From positions 1,550,001-1,614,000 of the forward strand of contig NZ_CP019893.1 in the NCBI RefSeq assembly GCF_002156705.1: 64,000 nt of DNA, written 5' to 3'. Below are positions 16,897-25,276 of this stretch, one piece after another. The notes under the pieces are model-generated. The model saw nothing but the letters and a program-made list of their open reading frames with translations, had not been told where the DNA came from and made no database searches. Each line of letters opens with the position of its first letter. The stretch's first letter is position 1. Both the position numbers and the translations under genes were made by a program. Source of the stretch: Natrarchaeobaculum aegyptiacum. Lineage in GTDB: Archaea > Halobacteriota > Halobacteria > Halobacteriales > Natrialbaceae.

Positions 16897-17264
16897 TGGC
16901 AACGGAAGAAGCACAGCCCCCCGAGGGCTTCACGAAGGCTACTGCACCGTCTACGAATAGCGACGACTACGATACCGAATGGGTCGAACGGCCCGAAGTC
17001 GGCGAGATAGTTCAGGGCACGCTCCTGGACATGAAGCCCGAGTGTGGCGACTACGACACCACGATTCTCGAGCTGCGGCTGTCCGCTCCGTACGGCGACC
17101 ACGACGAGGGCGACCTCGTCTGCTTCTGGTCGACCAACGGGATCGACGCCGCCCTCGAGGAGAACGACGTCGCTCGTGGTGAGGAGATCGCCGTCGCCTG
17201 TGAGGGCACCTTCGAGATCGACGGCGAAGACCGTCGCGAGTTCGCGCTGTACACCCGCGACTGA
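16896..17264 (+). CDS. First protein of the virion operon, small acidic beta-rich
   Basis: 122 residues, unknown function. The predicted core runs VGEIVQGTLLDMKPECGDYD, then ILELRLS, GDLVCFWSTNGIDAALEEND and EEIAVACEGTFEIDG, which reads as a short beta barrel reminiscent of an OB fold, without recognised catalytic residues. It sits between Rep and the VP3-like gene, where pleolipovirus genomes such as HRPV-1 carry a short ORF. It might bind nucleic acid, but this is only an impression of fold. Its ATG lies within the 14-bp palindrome described separately. Confidence 0.7.
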   Translation: MATEEAQPPEGFTKATAPSTNSDDYDTEWVERPEVGEIVQGTLLDMKPECGDYDTTILELRLSAPYGDHDEGDLVCFWSTNGIDAALEENDVARGEEIAVACEGTFEIDGEDRREFALYTRD

Positions 17265-17295
17265 ACCACTTCCCCTGTCCTGAGATTCCGATATT

Positions 17296-17700
17296 ATGGC
17301 AACTAGAAACGGATTCGACATCGGCCGCATGACGAGTAACTACGCAAATCTCCGCACTATCCCGGCGGTACTCGGGGTCCTGTTCGGGCTGATGAGCCTG
17401 TACCAGTTCGGCGCGTTTGGCGACACGCTCGGCTTCGCGTGGTTCGACTACGAACTCACCGCGATGCACGCGATGGTTGGCTCGCTGATCGTGTACGTGA
17501 TCGCGTTCGCCTCGAGCGAAACGCGCTCGTTCGATCACTACCACGACGGCGAGAAGGTCCTGATCGCAGTGTCTGTCCTGCTGATCTTGCTGTACCCGCA
17601 AGTCGACTACGCAGTCACACTCGTTGAGTACCACGACCCCGGCACCATGATCGTCGCGTGGCTGGTCACGATCTCGGGCTACGGAGTCGCCATCCGGTGA
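17296..17700 (+). CDS. VP3-like internal virion membrane protein
   Basis: A 134-residue protein with four predicted transmembrane helices (IPAVLGVLFGLMSLYQFG, AMVGSLIVYVIAFAS, KVLIAVSVLLILLY and TMIVAWLVTISGYGVAI) joined by short charged loops. Length, topology and position upstream of the spike match VP3-type matrix proteins of pleolipoviruses, which lie on the inner face of the virion membrane. Its stop overlaps the next start (GTGA). The assignment is by size, topology and synteny. Confidence 0.8.
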   Translation: MATRNGFDIGRMTSNYANLRTIPAVLGVLFGLMSLYQFGAFGDTLGFAWFDYELTAMHAMVGSLIVYVIAFASSETRSFDHYHDGEKVLIAVSVLLILLYPQVDYAVTLVEYHDPGTMIVAWLVTISGYGVAIR

Positions 17701-18242
17701 TTCACGTGGACGATTTCAACCGCGCACTCGCGCTCTCCGGCGCTGCCCTGCTCACCATCGGCATCCTGTTAACAGGATTTCTGATGGTCGGCACGGCTGC
17801 GGCAGAGAGCACGTTCGACGACGAACTCGATCTCGAGGACGGCGACACACTCGTTGTGAACACCTCGTTCGCCGAGGACGGCACCGCCGATCTCGAGGCG
17901 ACGATCGAGAACGAAGACGGCGACGAACTCGACGACCTCGAAGACGAACTCGAAGCGGACGCAAACGAGTCTGACGAGTGGACGTACGACTTCGACGCTG
18001 ACGAGTACGACGACATCGGTAGCAACGACACTGCAACTGCCTTCGTCACCGTCACGGCTGACGAAGACGTCGTCGACGAGTATGCCATCATCGTCGCCGA
18101 AGACGACGATGACGGCACGGACGCACCGTCCATCCCGATTTCGAGTGACGACACCGGCTACATCGTCGGCGGTGTCCTGCTCATCTTCGCAATCGGGCTA
18201 CTCGTCGCCAACAGCGGAAACGGTGGTTCTCGGAGGTACTGA
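17697..18242 (+). CDS. Secreted, membrane-anchored viral surface protein
   Basis: 181 residues from a GTG that overlaps the VP3 stop; a second GTG at 17706 is possible. An N-terminal signal/anchor (LALSGAALLTIGILLTGFL, then TAAAES) is followed by an acidic Thr/Asp-rich beta domain and a C-terminal transmembrane helix (TGYIVGGVLLIFAIGLLVA) with a short basic tail. The topology is a small type-I envelope protein facing outward. It lies between VP3 and the spike, and may be a second envelope component. No specific family recognised. Confidence 0.75.
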   Translation: MIHVDDFNRALALSGAALLTIGILLTGFLMVGTAAAESTFDDELDLEDGDTLVVNTSFAEDGTADLEATIENEDGDELDDLEDELEADANESDEWTYDFDADEYDDIGSNDTATAFVTVTADEDVVDEYAIIVAEDDDDGTDAPSIPISSDDTGYIVGGVLLIFAIGLLVANSGNGGSRRY

Positions 18243-18355
18243 TGCTACCACAACTGATCGCAGCACGCGGACTGATCGGCCCTGTCCTGAACGCACTGTT
18301 CTGGCTGGGCATCGTCGCAGCACTCGCCGTCGCCGTGGGGGTGCTCTCGCTATGA
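18242..18355 (+). CDS. 37-residue single-span membrane peptide
   Basis: MLPQLIAARGLIG, then a hydrophobic helix LNALFWLGIVAALAVAVGV. Start and stop both overlap neighbours (TGATG with the gene before, ATGA with the spike gene after), which is the main evidence that it is translated. It could be a minor virion protein, or an assembly or holin-like peptide; nothing in the sequence decides. Confidence 0.6.
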   Translation: MLPQLIAARGLIGPVLNALFWLGIVAALAVAVGVLSL

Positions 18356-20256
18356 GCGATGACACCATCTCGCGACGGTCCTATCTCCGACGAGTCGGCA
18401 CCGTCACAGGTGGCGCTGCTGCGACGACGGCTGGTGCGACGCAGGTTCATCCTGACGCCTCACCAGTCGGCAACGCAGAAGCCGCAGTGCCCGTTGCGCT
18501 GCTCGCAGTCGGTGTCGCCGGCGGCGCAGTCAGCCTCGCGTGGACGCAATCGGACTGGAACCCATTCACAGCCGAGGAACCACCCGAGGGCATGACTGCC
18601 GAAGCCGCGTACACCTACTGCATCGACACGGCACGCGCACGGCTCTCGAACAACAAGTCCACGATCATCGACAACAAGAACATCATCCAAAACCTCGATC
18701 ACCGTCTCTACGGTGATGGCAAGCTCGTCGCGATCGAGAAGATCAACGAGCAGGTTTCACAGGATGAGGTCGAAGAGGCCGCGATCGAGGAGGCTCGCGA
18801 ACAAGCAACGACGATCATCAAGAACTACCTCAAATCGTGGAACGAAGGCGTCCGCGAGTGGGGTTCGATGATCGAGATGCTTGAAGAGCACCCGGATGCC
18901 GAAATCACAGACGTCTTCCCCAACGCCTCGTACGACCACAACAACTCCAACGACGGATGGGTCTTCGAGGACGGTGAGGAAGAGGACCACGACTACGAAC
19001 TCCCGAACGGCGAGACGTTCTACGTCAACACGCCCGCTATCGAGAACTCCGACCACATGGGCGGAGGTCCGTGGTTCCACCAAGGCAGCCCGATCGACCC
19101 GTACAACACGGACAGAGTCACCAACGACGAGCACTGGGTCGCCGTCACTCACCCTGACGACGATGAGCGCCACAGGTTCAACTACTTGAACCCGTACGAC
19201 TGGCTCCCAGTCCTCGAAACGCTCGAGGACATCGTCGAGGAAGTCGAAGAAGGACTCGAGACGTGGGTCGACGGCGTCTACGGCGACGTTCAGTCCGGCG
19301 ACCTCGATCCCGCCGACCTCATCGGACCTCGCGAACTCGCAGAGATGTCCGCAGAAGAGGAAGGCGTCGATCGAGCAATCGCCGACCTGATCTCGCTCAA
19401 CGCCGCCGTCAATCTCGACCGCGAGGCCGAACTCTACTTCCCCGACCTCGGGATTTCCGTCGTTGGCATGATCGCGCTCAGCGGCGAACAGACGCTCGAG
19501 GCCGGTGACGTGATCGACCCGAACGAAGCCGACCAGACGTTCTACTTCAACTACGACGTCTCCTCCGGCACTGGCGACTGGGACGAATGGGACGCCTATG
19601 ACCAAATCGAAGCGGGCGTGATGTACTTCACCGAAGAACCGCTCGAAGGGATGGAGTACCACATCTCGACGATCTCCGGCGAGGTGGCAGTCGTCACACT
19701 TGACGACTTCACACCTGTCGACGAGGACGACGAGCACCTCGACCCCGACGATGACGACTTCGACGAAGACGACATCGAGAGATGGGAAGTGGACCTCTCC
19801 GACCAACTCGACGACCGCATCACGGAAGTCGACGACATCTCCGCCGAAGCGATTCAGGACGACACTGAGTACGAAATGCTCGTCCTCAATCGCGAGTTCG
19901 AGATTGTCACCTTCCGTGACGAAGACGGAGAAGAATACGAGGAAACAACGTACGAAGAGACCATCGAACAACCGCACGACGACGATAACTACATCACCGA
20001 AGAAGAGTGGGAAGCGGCCGCCGATCGGCATCTCGATCTCATCGAGAGGTACGAAGAGAGCCAACAGGATGACGGCTTTCAGTGGCCGACCATCGACTTC
20101 GACAGTGACCTGAACCCGTTGGCGTTCGCACTCGGTGCTGGCGCACTCCTCCTCGCTGCACTTGCTTCGCAAGGCAACGGAGGCGGAGGCGGCGGCATCA
20201 ACGTTCACAACCACGATTACGGCAACCACGACGACGACCGGAACCGCAACCACTGA
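18352..20256 (+). CDS. VP4-like pleolipovirus spike protein, Tat-exported
   Basis: 634 residues. The N-terminus carries a twin-arginine signal (RRSYLRRVG, residues ~8-16) with an Ala-rich hydrophobic stretch, so it is exported folded. The ectodomain is very acidic, with predicted helices including a coiled-coil-prone region around residues 80-170 (NNKSTIIDNKN, VEEAAIEEAREQ) and a second one near 285-310. A C-terminal transmembrane helix (NPLAFALGAGALLLAALAS) is followed by a Gly-rich, His/Asn-rich internal tail. This matches pleolipovirus spikes, which bind and fuse with the host envelope and are the most variable virion gene. The ATG overlaps the preceding stop. Confidence 0.82.
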   Translation: MSDDTISRRSYLRRVGTVTGGAAATTAGATQVHPDASPVGNAEAAVPVALLAVGVAGGAVSLAWTQSDWNPFTAEEPPEGMTAEAAYTYCIDTARARLSNNKSTIIDNKNIIQNLDHRLYGDGKLVAIEKINEQVSQDEVEEAAIEEAREQATTIIKNYLKSWNEGVREWGSMIEMLEEHPDAEITDVFPNASYDHNNSNDGWVFEDGEEEDHDYELPNGETFYVNTPAIENSDHMGGGPWFHQGSPIDPYNTDRVTNDEHWVAVTHPDDDERHRFNYLNPYDWLPVLETLEDIVEEVEEGLETWVDGVYGDVQSGDLDPADLIGPRELAEMSAEEEGVDRAIADLISLNAAVNLDREAELYFPDLGISVVGMIALSGEQTLEAGDVIDPNEADQTFYFNYDVSSGTGDWDEWDAYDQIEAGVMYFTEEPLEGMEYHISTISGEVAVVTLDDFTPVDEDDEHLDPDDDDFDEDDIERWEVDLSDQLDDRITEVDDISAEAIQDDTEYEMLVLNREFEIVTFRDEDGEEYEETTYEETIEQPHDDDNYITEEEWEAAADRHLDLIERYEESQQDDGFQWPTIDFDSDLNPLAFALGAGALLLAALASQGNGGGGGGINVHNHDYGNHDDDRNRNH

Positions 20257-20258
20257 CC

Positions 20259-20768
20259 ATGACCCACACACGTTTTTTCGTACTTGCCTGCGTAGCGATC
20301 GCGCTCCTCTGCGTGCCGATCGCGACCGTGGCAGCAGACGACACAGAACAGCGCGGCCAAACGATCGACGAGTACGCAGCCATCGAAGACTGGACGTACG
20401 AGGACGGCGCGTATCACGTCGAACTGAACGGCTCTGAAGGAACCACGGTCTACGCGCTCCCCCCGCTCGACAGCGATGGCGAAGCCTCCTCGAACGTCAA
20501 CCCGACCTCGGCGACGCTCGACGGCTCGTCGACGACGACCATGGTCATCGAAGGCGATGGTGACGTGCAACTCGTCACCGAGAACTTCTTCGACACCGTC
20601 GGCGTCGCGACGCTCTCGAGCGGCACCGGAGCACTCGTACCAAACCCCACGGCGGTCCACCTGTGGATCGTCGGGGGCGCGACCGCAGTCGGCATGGCTT
20701 CCATGACGATCGGGCGCGTCGTCGCAGCGATGCTCGGCGTCGGACAGACCACGGAGCGGGTAGCATGA
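20259..20768 (+). CDS. Conserved pleolipovirus membrane protein next to the spike (ORF6 position)
   Basis: 169 residues. A Sec signal peptide (FFVLACVAIALLCVPIATVAA) is followed by an acidic beta-rich ectodomain and a C-terminal transmembrane segment (HLWIVGGATAVGMASMTIG). It lies 2 nt after the spike stop and overlaps the next gene by 4 bp. In HRPV-1-like genomes a gene of this size and topology follows the spike and belongs to the conserved block, function unknown. A role in spike assembly or membrane anchoring is plausible inference. Confidence 0.72.
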   Translation: MTHTRFFVLACVAIALLCVPIATVAADDTEQRGQTIDEYAAIEDWTYEDGAYHVELNGSEGTTVYALPPLDSDGEASSNVNPTSATLDGSSTTTMVIEGDGDVQLVTENFFDTVGVATLSSGTGALVPNPTAVHLWIVGGATAVGMASMTIGRVVAAMLGVGQTTERVA

Positions 20769-21583
20769 CGCGCAAAGTCCTGCACACGCCAAAGCGCAGC
20801 GAGGCAACGTCAACGAAGGTGCTCGGATGGCTCCGTCGAAACTGGATGTGGATCGTCGCCATCATCCTCGGCGCAGCCTCCGTCGCACTGATGCTCGGGT
20901 TCTCACCAAACGTGTCGACAGAAGTCCTGCTCGTCGCACTCTGCCTCGGATGGGGACTCGTCGCCGGATACCCCGTCTCCGGCGTCGTCATCGACAAGAT
21001 CGGCGACGAACCCGGCGTCTTCGTCGTCGACGTCGCAGCTGAAACCCTCGAGCACGATTCGGGACTCTACTGGATGCCGTACACCGAGTTCGTCGAGTAC
21101 GACGTGCTCGACGGCTCACTGGACCAAGTGGCTCCGTTCCTCTACTTCGCTCGCAACGTCGACTCCGAAGCGATGACAATGGAAGGGACGTGGCGCGGCA
21201 CGCTCACCGATCGCGAACTCCTCGCCGCACTCTCGGCAGTCAAAGAGTGCCGGGGGATGCTCGAGGAGGACGCTCGTCGAGCGTTCGCACTCGAGACGAA
21301 CCTCTGGAGCGTCGTCTACCGCGCGTCCAAGCACGCAACCAAGTCGGTCGTGAGAACTTTCGAAGAAGGATTGCTCCCCGACGAAGGCGAGGGCGTCGAC
21401 CGTGCGGTTTCCGACGCGATGGAGCAGTTCGATCTCGAGCGCATGGCTGACCGACTCGACGACGAGAACGCCGACCTCGAGGAGCTGGTCGACGCTGCTG
21501 GTGACGACCAGGACTCCGCGCACGCTGACACCGAGGAATCGCTCGACGAACCACTCGAGAGCCCACTCCCAGCCGATGACTGA
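20765..21583 (+). CDS. Conserved pleolipovirus membrane protein (ORF7 position)
   Basis: 272 residues. A basic N-terminus is followed by two closely spaced transmembrane helices (WMWIVAIILGAASVALMLG and VLLVALCLGWGLVAGYPV), then a ~200-residue soluble domain with an acidic C-terminal helix (FDLERMADRLDDENADLEEL). It matches the size and place of the HRPV-1 ORF7-type protein between the spike neighbour and VP8. It overlaps the previous gene by 4 bp and the ATPase gene by 8 bp. Function unknown; a cytoplasmic domain touching the VP8-like ATPase would make sense. Confidence 0.72.
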   Translation: MTRKVLHTPKRSEATSTKVLGWLRRNWMWIVAIILGAASVALMLGFSPNVSTEVLLVALCLGWGLVAGYPVSGVVIDKIGDEPGVFVVDVAAETLEHDSGLYWMPYTEFVEYDVLDGSLDQVAPFLYFARNVDSEAMTMEGTWRGTLTDRELLAALSAVKECRGMLEEDARRAFALETNLWSVVYRASKHATKSVVRTFEEGLLPDEGEGVDRAVSDAMEQFDLERMADRLDDENADLEELVDAAGDDQDSAHADTEESLDEPLESPLPADD

Positions 21584-22574
21584 CGAACACCTCCTCACAA
21601 TTGCGAAGCTTCGAGAGGTCGTCGACGGCGATCTCGACAACCGATCTGCAATCAAACCCCACGCCGGACTGACTCAGAACGATCGACAGCGAGCGGCACT
21701 GAACTTCGTCGACACGATCGTCCACGAGTCCGACGCCTTCGACGCGACCAGTCTCGAGGACACCGCACTCGGCCGGGAGTTGTACCCCAATCTCGCGACC
21801 AACGCGGCGTCCGAGGCGGTCGCTCGAGGCGATACTTCGCTGGCGTCGTACCTCGTCGGAGTCACAGAAACCGATTACGACGGGTCGGCGCTGACAGTGA
21901 CGCTCGAGCTGGTCGACGCGCTCCACTTCGATGGCGCACCGTCGTTCTGGTCGGTTTCCGGCAACCCGAACACCGGGAAAACGAACTCGATGTTCAAAAT
22001 CGTCGACGTCGCCGATCGCGCTGGCGGGGTGATCGAGCAGGTTCCCGACGATCTCCTCGTCCTGAGTAACGCGGAGTCCTGGCGACGAACGGATATCGTC
22101 GTCAAGTCGATGCACGACCTGATGGTCCAGCTGCTCGAGCATCGCGACCACCCGAAGATCGTCGTCATCGACGAGGCCTCGACGCACTTCGACGCTCGCA
22201 CCTACAACTACGAGGTGTCCCAGCAGTGGACGCCAGCAGCGAAGCGGTTCGCGAAGGTCGGCGTCTACGCTGTCGGCCTGATCTGTCACACTGGGAAAGA
22301 CCTGCACCCGGAAGCGAAACGACTCACGACAGCCGCGATGTGGAAGGAAACGAAGAAAGAGGTCATGTTCTATCAGAACTGGCCGGGCGACGCCGATCGG
22401 CCCACGGACCCGCTGTTTCCCGATCCCGTCACCGGGTTCGAGAAAGCAGTCGGGTACGATCCGGACGACGCCGCACCGTGGTCGTGGAACCTCCGCGCCG
22501 AGCTGTTCAGCAACGATGCTGACTGGCCCGAACTCCTCGATCTCCTCGAGGAGCGTGGTCCAGCTGATGAGTGA
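21576..22574 (+). CDS. VP8-like P-loop ATPase of pleolipovirus
   Basis: 332 residues. Walker A is GNPNTGKT (~133-140) and Walker B is KIVVIDEAS (~190-198), with a likely sensor Asn/Thr and Arg-rich segment afterwards (TWTPAAKRF-like region, ETKKEV). The N-terminal ~125 residues are a helical adaptor. VP8-type NTPases end the conserved pleolipovirus gene block and are minor virion-associated or packaging ATPases. The gene overlaps its neighbour upstream and is followed by about 180 bp of spacer before the leftward cargo genes. A 21-codon reading frame beginning inside the stop region (22567) is too short to call. Confidence 0.8.
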   Translation: MTDEHLLTIAKLREVVDGDLDNRSAIKPHAGLTQNDRQRAALNFVDTIVHESDAFDATSLEDTALGRELYPNLATNAASEAVARGDTSLASYLVGVTETDYDGSALTVTLELVDALHFDGAPSFWSVSGNPNTGKTNSMFKIVDVADRAGGVIEQVPDDLLVLSNAESWRRTDIVVKSMHDLMVQLLEHRDHPKIVVIDEASTHFDARTYNYEVSQQWTPAAKRFAKVGVYAVGLICHTGKDLHPEAKRLTTAAMWKETKKEVMFYQNWPGDADRPTDPLFPDPVTGFEKAVGYDPDDAAPWSWNLRAELFSNDADWPELLDLLEERGPADE

Positions 22575-22753
22575 TCGGTCTCAGGTTTCGGATAAGAACA
22601 GTAATCAGAAATACCGGAACTATCGGAACTGACCCACCCAACCACTCACCCACCCCCATCGGTGAGTTGCTGCTGATCTTTCTGCAGGCAACGAGGATAG
22701 AAGCGGCCGAAGCTTCCCCTTGTGGGGGGCTGAGGGCGCTTCTGTTGAAGATA

Positions 22754-23395
22754 TTAAATATAACCGATAGCATACATTATTATGATAATTACCAATATTG
22801 TAGACACGAAAAAGTTTTTCATCGTATCATCTGCCCTTAACAAATTGAATCGTTTGTAGCGGAGCAGTTTCTGGTTATGTTCTATCACATCTTCAATGTC
22901 ACCATGATGGTCCCGTTCGTACTCAATAGCAGAGATTATTCTCATTCTTTGCTTTTTTCTAAACATAAAACTCTTAACGCCGATTAGATCGTGATAAAAT
23001 AGCTCAACGGTTAGATCATCCCTATCTATTTCTGAAGAACGGATCGCTCTGACAGCATAATACGGAGCCGCCAGGTAGAACAAAACACCTATCACCACCA
23101 AACAACCGAAAACGAGAGTTATTAAGAGAACAATAGAAATCGTGATGGTGGCTGGCAGTGTTTCATTGATACTGGTTAAAATATCGATATCAAGTAACAT
23201 TGATTCGTTCGAATAAATAAGACCATGTTCTAAGAATATGAACTCTGTTGTTTTTTCAACATCAATATTCAAAGCAGCACCAGCGACCAGCACAGAAAGT
23301 ATTAACAAACATATTTTATATATGTCTCTGGCTTTTTCATCAAGTGAATCAGCTCGTTCAGCTTGTTTATTTAGCTTTTCTAAACGTTCGTCCAT
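22754..23395 (-). CDS. AT-rich multi-span membrane protein, probable provirus cargo
   Basis: 213 residues, no family recognised. The N-terminus is a charged helix (ERLEKLNKQAERADSLDEK) leading into a first transmembrane helix (IYKICLLILSVLVAGAAL). A second hydrophobic block with one or two spans (ITISIVLLITLVFGCLVVIGVLFYL), a helical cytosolic region rich in Arg/Lys/Asp, and a last span (STILVIIIIMYAIGY) follow. The 2+1 span layout with helical linkers resembles effector-type membrane proteins of defence modules in outline only. It is one of two strongly AT-rich genes in the provirus, convergent with the virion operon, and may affect superinfection or the host envelope. Confidence 0.65.
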   Translation of the reverse strand: MDERLEKLNKQAERADSLDEKARDIYKICLLILSVLVAGAALNIDVEKTTEFIFLEHGLIYSNESMLLDIDILTSINETLPATITISIVLLITLVFGCLVVIGVLFYLAAPYYAVRAIRSSEIDRDDLTVELFYHDLIGVKSFMFRKKQRMRIISAIEYERDHHGDIEDVIEHNQKLLRYKRFNLLRADDTMKNFFVSTILVIIIIMYAIGYI

Positions 23396-23475
23396 AATGG
23401 AACCCCCGAGATTGGATTAGTAGCAGAGAGCGAATTATAGAACACGTATGAAGTTCGCGTTTTTGAATATTCTGC

Positions 23476-24255
23476 TTATGGATCAATCAACTCGAGATTC
23501 GAGTACTTGTACGGGTAAGTCCTGATATTCTGGTCGTCACAGTACGACGCGAGCTTTGCAGGATGAATCTCCTTCCAGTCGCCGGGTCCGTCGTCCAACT
23601 GCGGGATGAACGCGACGGCGACCGCTTCGTAACTCAGCTTCTCTGGTGGTACCCGCTCGATCACGATCGCGTCGTCCCCGTCGCCCTCGATCTTCCGAAC
23701 ACGGTCACCAGGCGTGAATGGATTCTTCGGTCGCTGATCCATGTGCGCGGTACTCGGTCCAAGCTCGAGCAGCTGGTTCATCGGTCGAGCCGCGAGGTGA
23801 TCCAGTTTCTCCGGTTCGTCGCCAGAGAAGTTCTCCTGAGTTTCTGCCTTCGATTTCAGCGTCTCGATCCGCTCCCAGCCGAGCAGAATCAGGGCGTCCT
23901 CGTTATCTCGGTGCCACGCCATCACTACGATGTCGTCACCGTCGTCGGCCTCGAGGATTCTCTCCGGCAGGAACGTAGACACGTCCCTCGAGGTTTTCAC
24001 GTCGACCTCGTACCCGAAGACCTCGAAGTCGTAACTCGAGAACATTTCAGGGTTACACCGCCGGATCGCGAACTCGTTCTTCCAGTTCCACATCTCGACC
24101 GGGATGAACTCGCGACAGAACTGCTCGAACGCCAGCTCACCGAGGTTCCCGATTCGTTTCACGTCGATGTTCCCTCGATTCGTCTCAGAAACCTGTTTCA
24201 AAGCCTGATGATTGGCACGCTCTCGGTCGATCTCGTCCGGTGTATACCGATACAT
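23476..24255 (-). CDS. PD-(D/E)XK nuclease-like protein
   Basis: 259 residues. The N-terminal helix ends in RIGNLGELAFEQFCRE, a GxxGE element usual in PD-(D/E)XK nucleases, then YDFEVFGYEVDVKTSRD supplies an Asp, then EVDVK as the D...(D/E)xK core, followed by a strand and helix (DIVVMAWHRDNEDALILLGW). The C-terminal ~120 residues are less distinctive. Such proteins in proviruses act as restriction-like or recombination nucleases. It lies between the AT-rich membrane protein and the two repressor genes, all leftward. Enzyme activity is inferred from motif order. Confidence 0.65.
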   Translation of the reverse strand: MYRYTPDEIDRERANHQALKQVSETNRGNIDVKRIGNLGELAFEQFCREFIPVEMWNWKNEFAIRRCNPEMFSSYDFEVFGYEVDVKTSRDVSTFLPERILEADDGDDIVVMAWHRDNEDALILLGWERIETLKSKAETQENFSGDEPEKLDHLAARPMNQLLELGPSTAHMDQRPKNPFTPGDRVRKIEGDGDDAIVIERVPPEKLSYEAVAVAFIPQLDDGPGDWKEIHPAKLASYCDDQNIRTYPYKYSNLELIDP

Positions 24256-24318
24256 ATCTCCAAATCAAATAAGCGAAAGTAGCAACCTGATAAAGTTCTA
24301 TGCAATATTGCAGATACG

Positions 24319-24609
24319 TTACCCCCGAATCGCATCGGGTGACGGCCGTGGACGAAGTTCGACGTCCACACCGCCAACAAGATAATCCCTCCCGTCGCCG
24401 GTCAGCTCGTACATCTCGCTTCCCTCGTAGATCGGCACGATCAACCCGACCTGGGCCAGCATTTCACAGCGTTCCTCGACGCGACCTCGCGAGGCGTTGA
24501 ACTTCATTCGCTGAGAGATGAGCTTCGGCGTCGACCAGCCTTCCTCCTCGAGGTACTCGAGTATTCGCTCGTCGAGCGTACACATCCATCGGGCCGGTTT
24601 CCGGTTCAT
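24319..24609 (-). CDS. PhiH1-type winged-helix repressor, second copy
   Basis: A 96-residue winged-helix protein: WMCTLDERILEYLEEEGWSTPKLISQRM, then RVEERCEMLAQVGLIVPI and the wing EMYELTGDGRDYLVGGVD. It is similar in plan to the gene immediately upstream and to the halovirus phiH1 repressor group (W-M-x-x-D-x-R-I-L-E-x-L). Its ATG overlaps the preceding stop by 1 bp, so both repressors are made together. It may be a diverged duplicate acting as a partner or antagonist. Confidence 0.75.
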   Translation of the reverse strand: MNRKPARWMCTLDERILEYLEEEGWSTPKLISQRMKFNASRGRVEERCEMLAQVGLIVPIYEGSEMYELTGDGRDYLVGGVDVELRPRPSPDAIRG

Positions 24610-24920
24610 TATGTTCTGGAGCGCTCTGTAACATTCGTCTCACTCTCCCCTTCTTCTTTGTTCAGGTACATTTCGTTCTCAGCATCATACTCCTCGTCTA
24701 AATAAGCTTTCCCCGTATTTGTAATCACATAAGCACCATTTCCGATCGCTCGCAGTAATCCCTTCTCTGCGAGTTTTTTACACCTTCGTGAGACGTGTGT
24801 ATTTGAGACACGAATTGAATCGCTCTGGGAGATCTCGCCGACCGCCGCCCCCTCGTTCTCCCGCAGATACTCCAGAATCCGATCGTCCCAGATAGTCATC
24901 CACGTTCCCGATTCTCTCAT
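24609..24920 (-). CDS. PhiH1-type winged-helix repressor
   Basis: 103 residues from ATG 24920 (MRESGTWMTIWDDRILEYL). An upstream ATG at 24959 would add 13 residues, but it lies within 10 nt of the likely TATA element (TATAAG on the minus strand, ~24964-24970), so the 24920 start fits transcription better and aligns with the phiH1-repressor opening. The helix-turn-helix follows (AVGEISQSDSIRVSNTHVSRRCKKLAEKGLL) and then the wing (IGNGAYVITNTGKAYL). As the first gene of the leftward operon facing the integrase operon, it is the obvious candidate for the lysogeny repressor. Confidence 0.78.
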   Translation of the reverse strand: MRESGTWMTIWDDRILEYLRENEGAAVGEISQSDSIRVSNTHVSRRCKKLAEKGLLRAIGNGAYVITNTGKAYLDEEYDAENEMYLNKEEGESETNVTERSRT

Positions 24921-24962
24921 TACCACCCCTTCGTGTATCACCTCCCTTTTTGTTCGCATTTT

Positions 24963-24977
24963 CCCTTATACGCAACC
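24963..24977. promoter_or_regulatory. Candidate operator at the repressor promoter
   Basis: CCCTTATACGCAACC combines CCCTTATACGC, shared with 13116-13126, and TACGCAACC, shared with 13109-13117 and 16887-16895. On the minus strand its TATAAG part is positioned as the TATA box of the repressor operon. Repressor binding here would be autoregulatory. The palindrome is only half conserved at this site. Confidence 0.5.
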
Positions 24978-25002
24978 TACTACCGTTTCAGTGTCTGCAT
25001 AA

Positions 25003-25029
25003 CATATATGTAATACGGCCCCATTGGGG
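25003..25029 (+). promoter_or_regulatory. Promoter region of the integrase operon
   Basis: CATATATG (25003-25010) is a good TATA box for rightward transcription. Just downstream is the 11-bp palindrome CCCCA-T-TGGGG (25019-25029), and at 25084-25105 a GC-rich hairpin GGGCGGCG-CTGCAA-CGCCGCCC. The palindrome is at the expected initiation site and may bind a regulator. Confidence 0.4.
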
Positions 25030-25129
25030 TGACTGCGGAACTACCGAATAGGCTGAAGATGTGTCTCGCTGGCACGTGAGGCCGGGCGGCGCTGCAACGC
25101 CGCCCAGAAGGTGGTTCCCGATTGCAACC

Positions 25130-25276
25130 ATGTACAACGGAACCAGCGCGGGGCAGTCGCCCCACGAGCGAAAAGTGGCGTCGCCGTCAGATAACGATTC
25201 CTCCTCTACGCAGGCGGGTACGCACGGGAACCGACCGTCCCGATCGACTCCGTTCGGCAGAGGTGTTTCCGCGTGA
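25130..25276 (+). CDS. Small protein, first gene of the integrase operon
   Basis: 48 residues (MYNGTSAGQSPHERK...), polar and apparently unstructured, rich in Ser/Thr/Arg. Evidence for coding is mainly context: its stop overlaps the GTG of the next gene (GTGA), and in the temperate pleolipovirus SNJ2 the integrase is preceded by two small co-transcribed genes whose products modulate recombination (from memory). An excisionase-like role is inference; no helix-turn-helix is seen. Confidence 0.42.
   Translation: MYNGTSAGQSPHERKVASPSDNDSSSTQAGTHGNRPSRSTPFGRGVSA

Noticed and set aside
22567-22632. 21-codon frame after the VP8-like ATPase
   Set aside because: Very short and polar; the overlap with the preceding stop is suggestive, but nothing else supports it.
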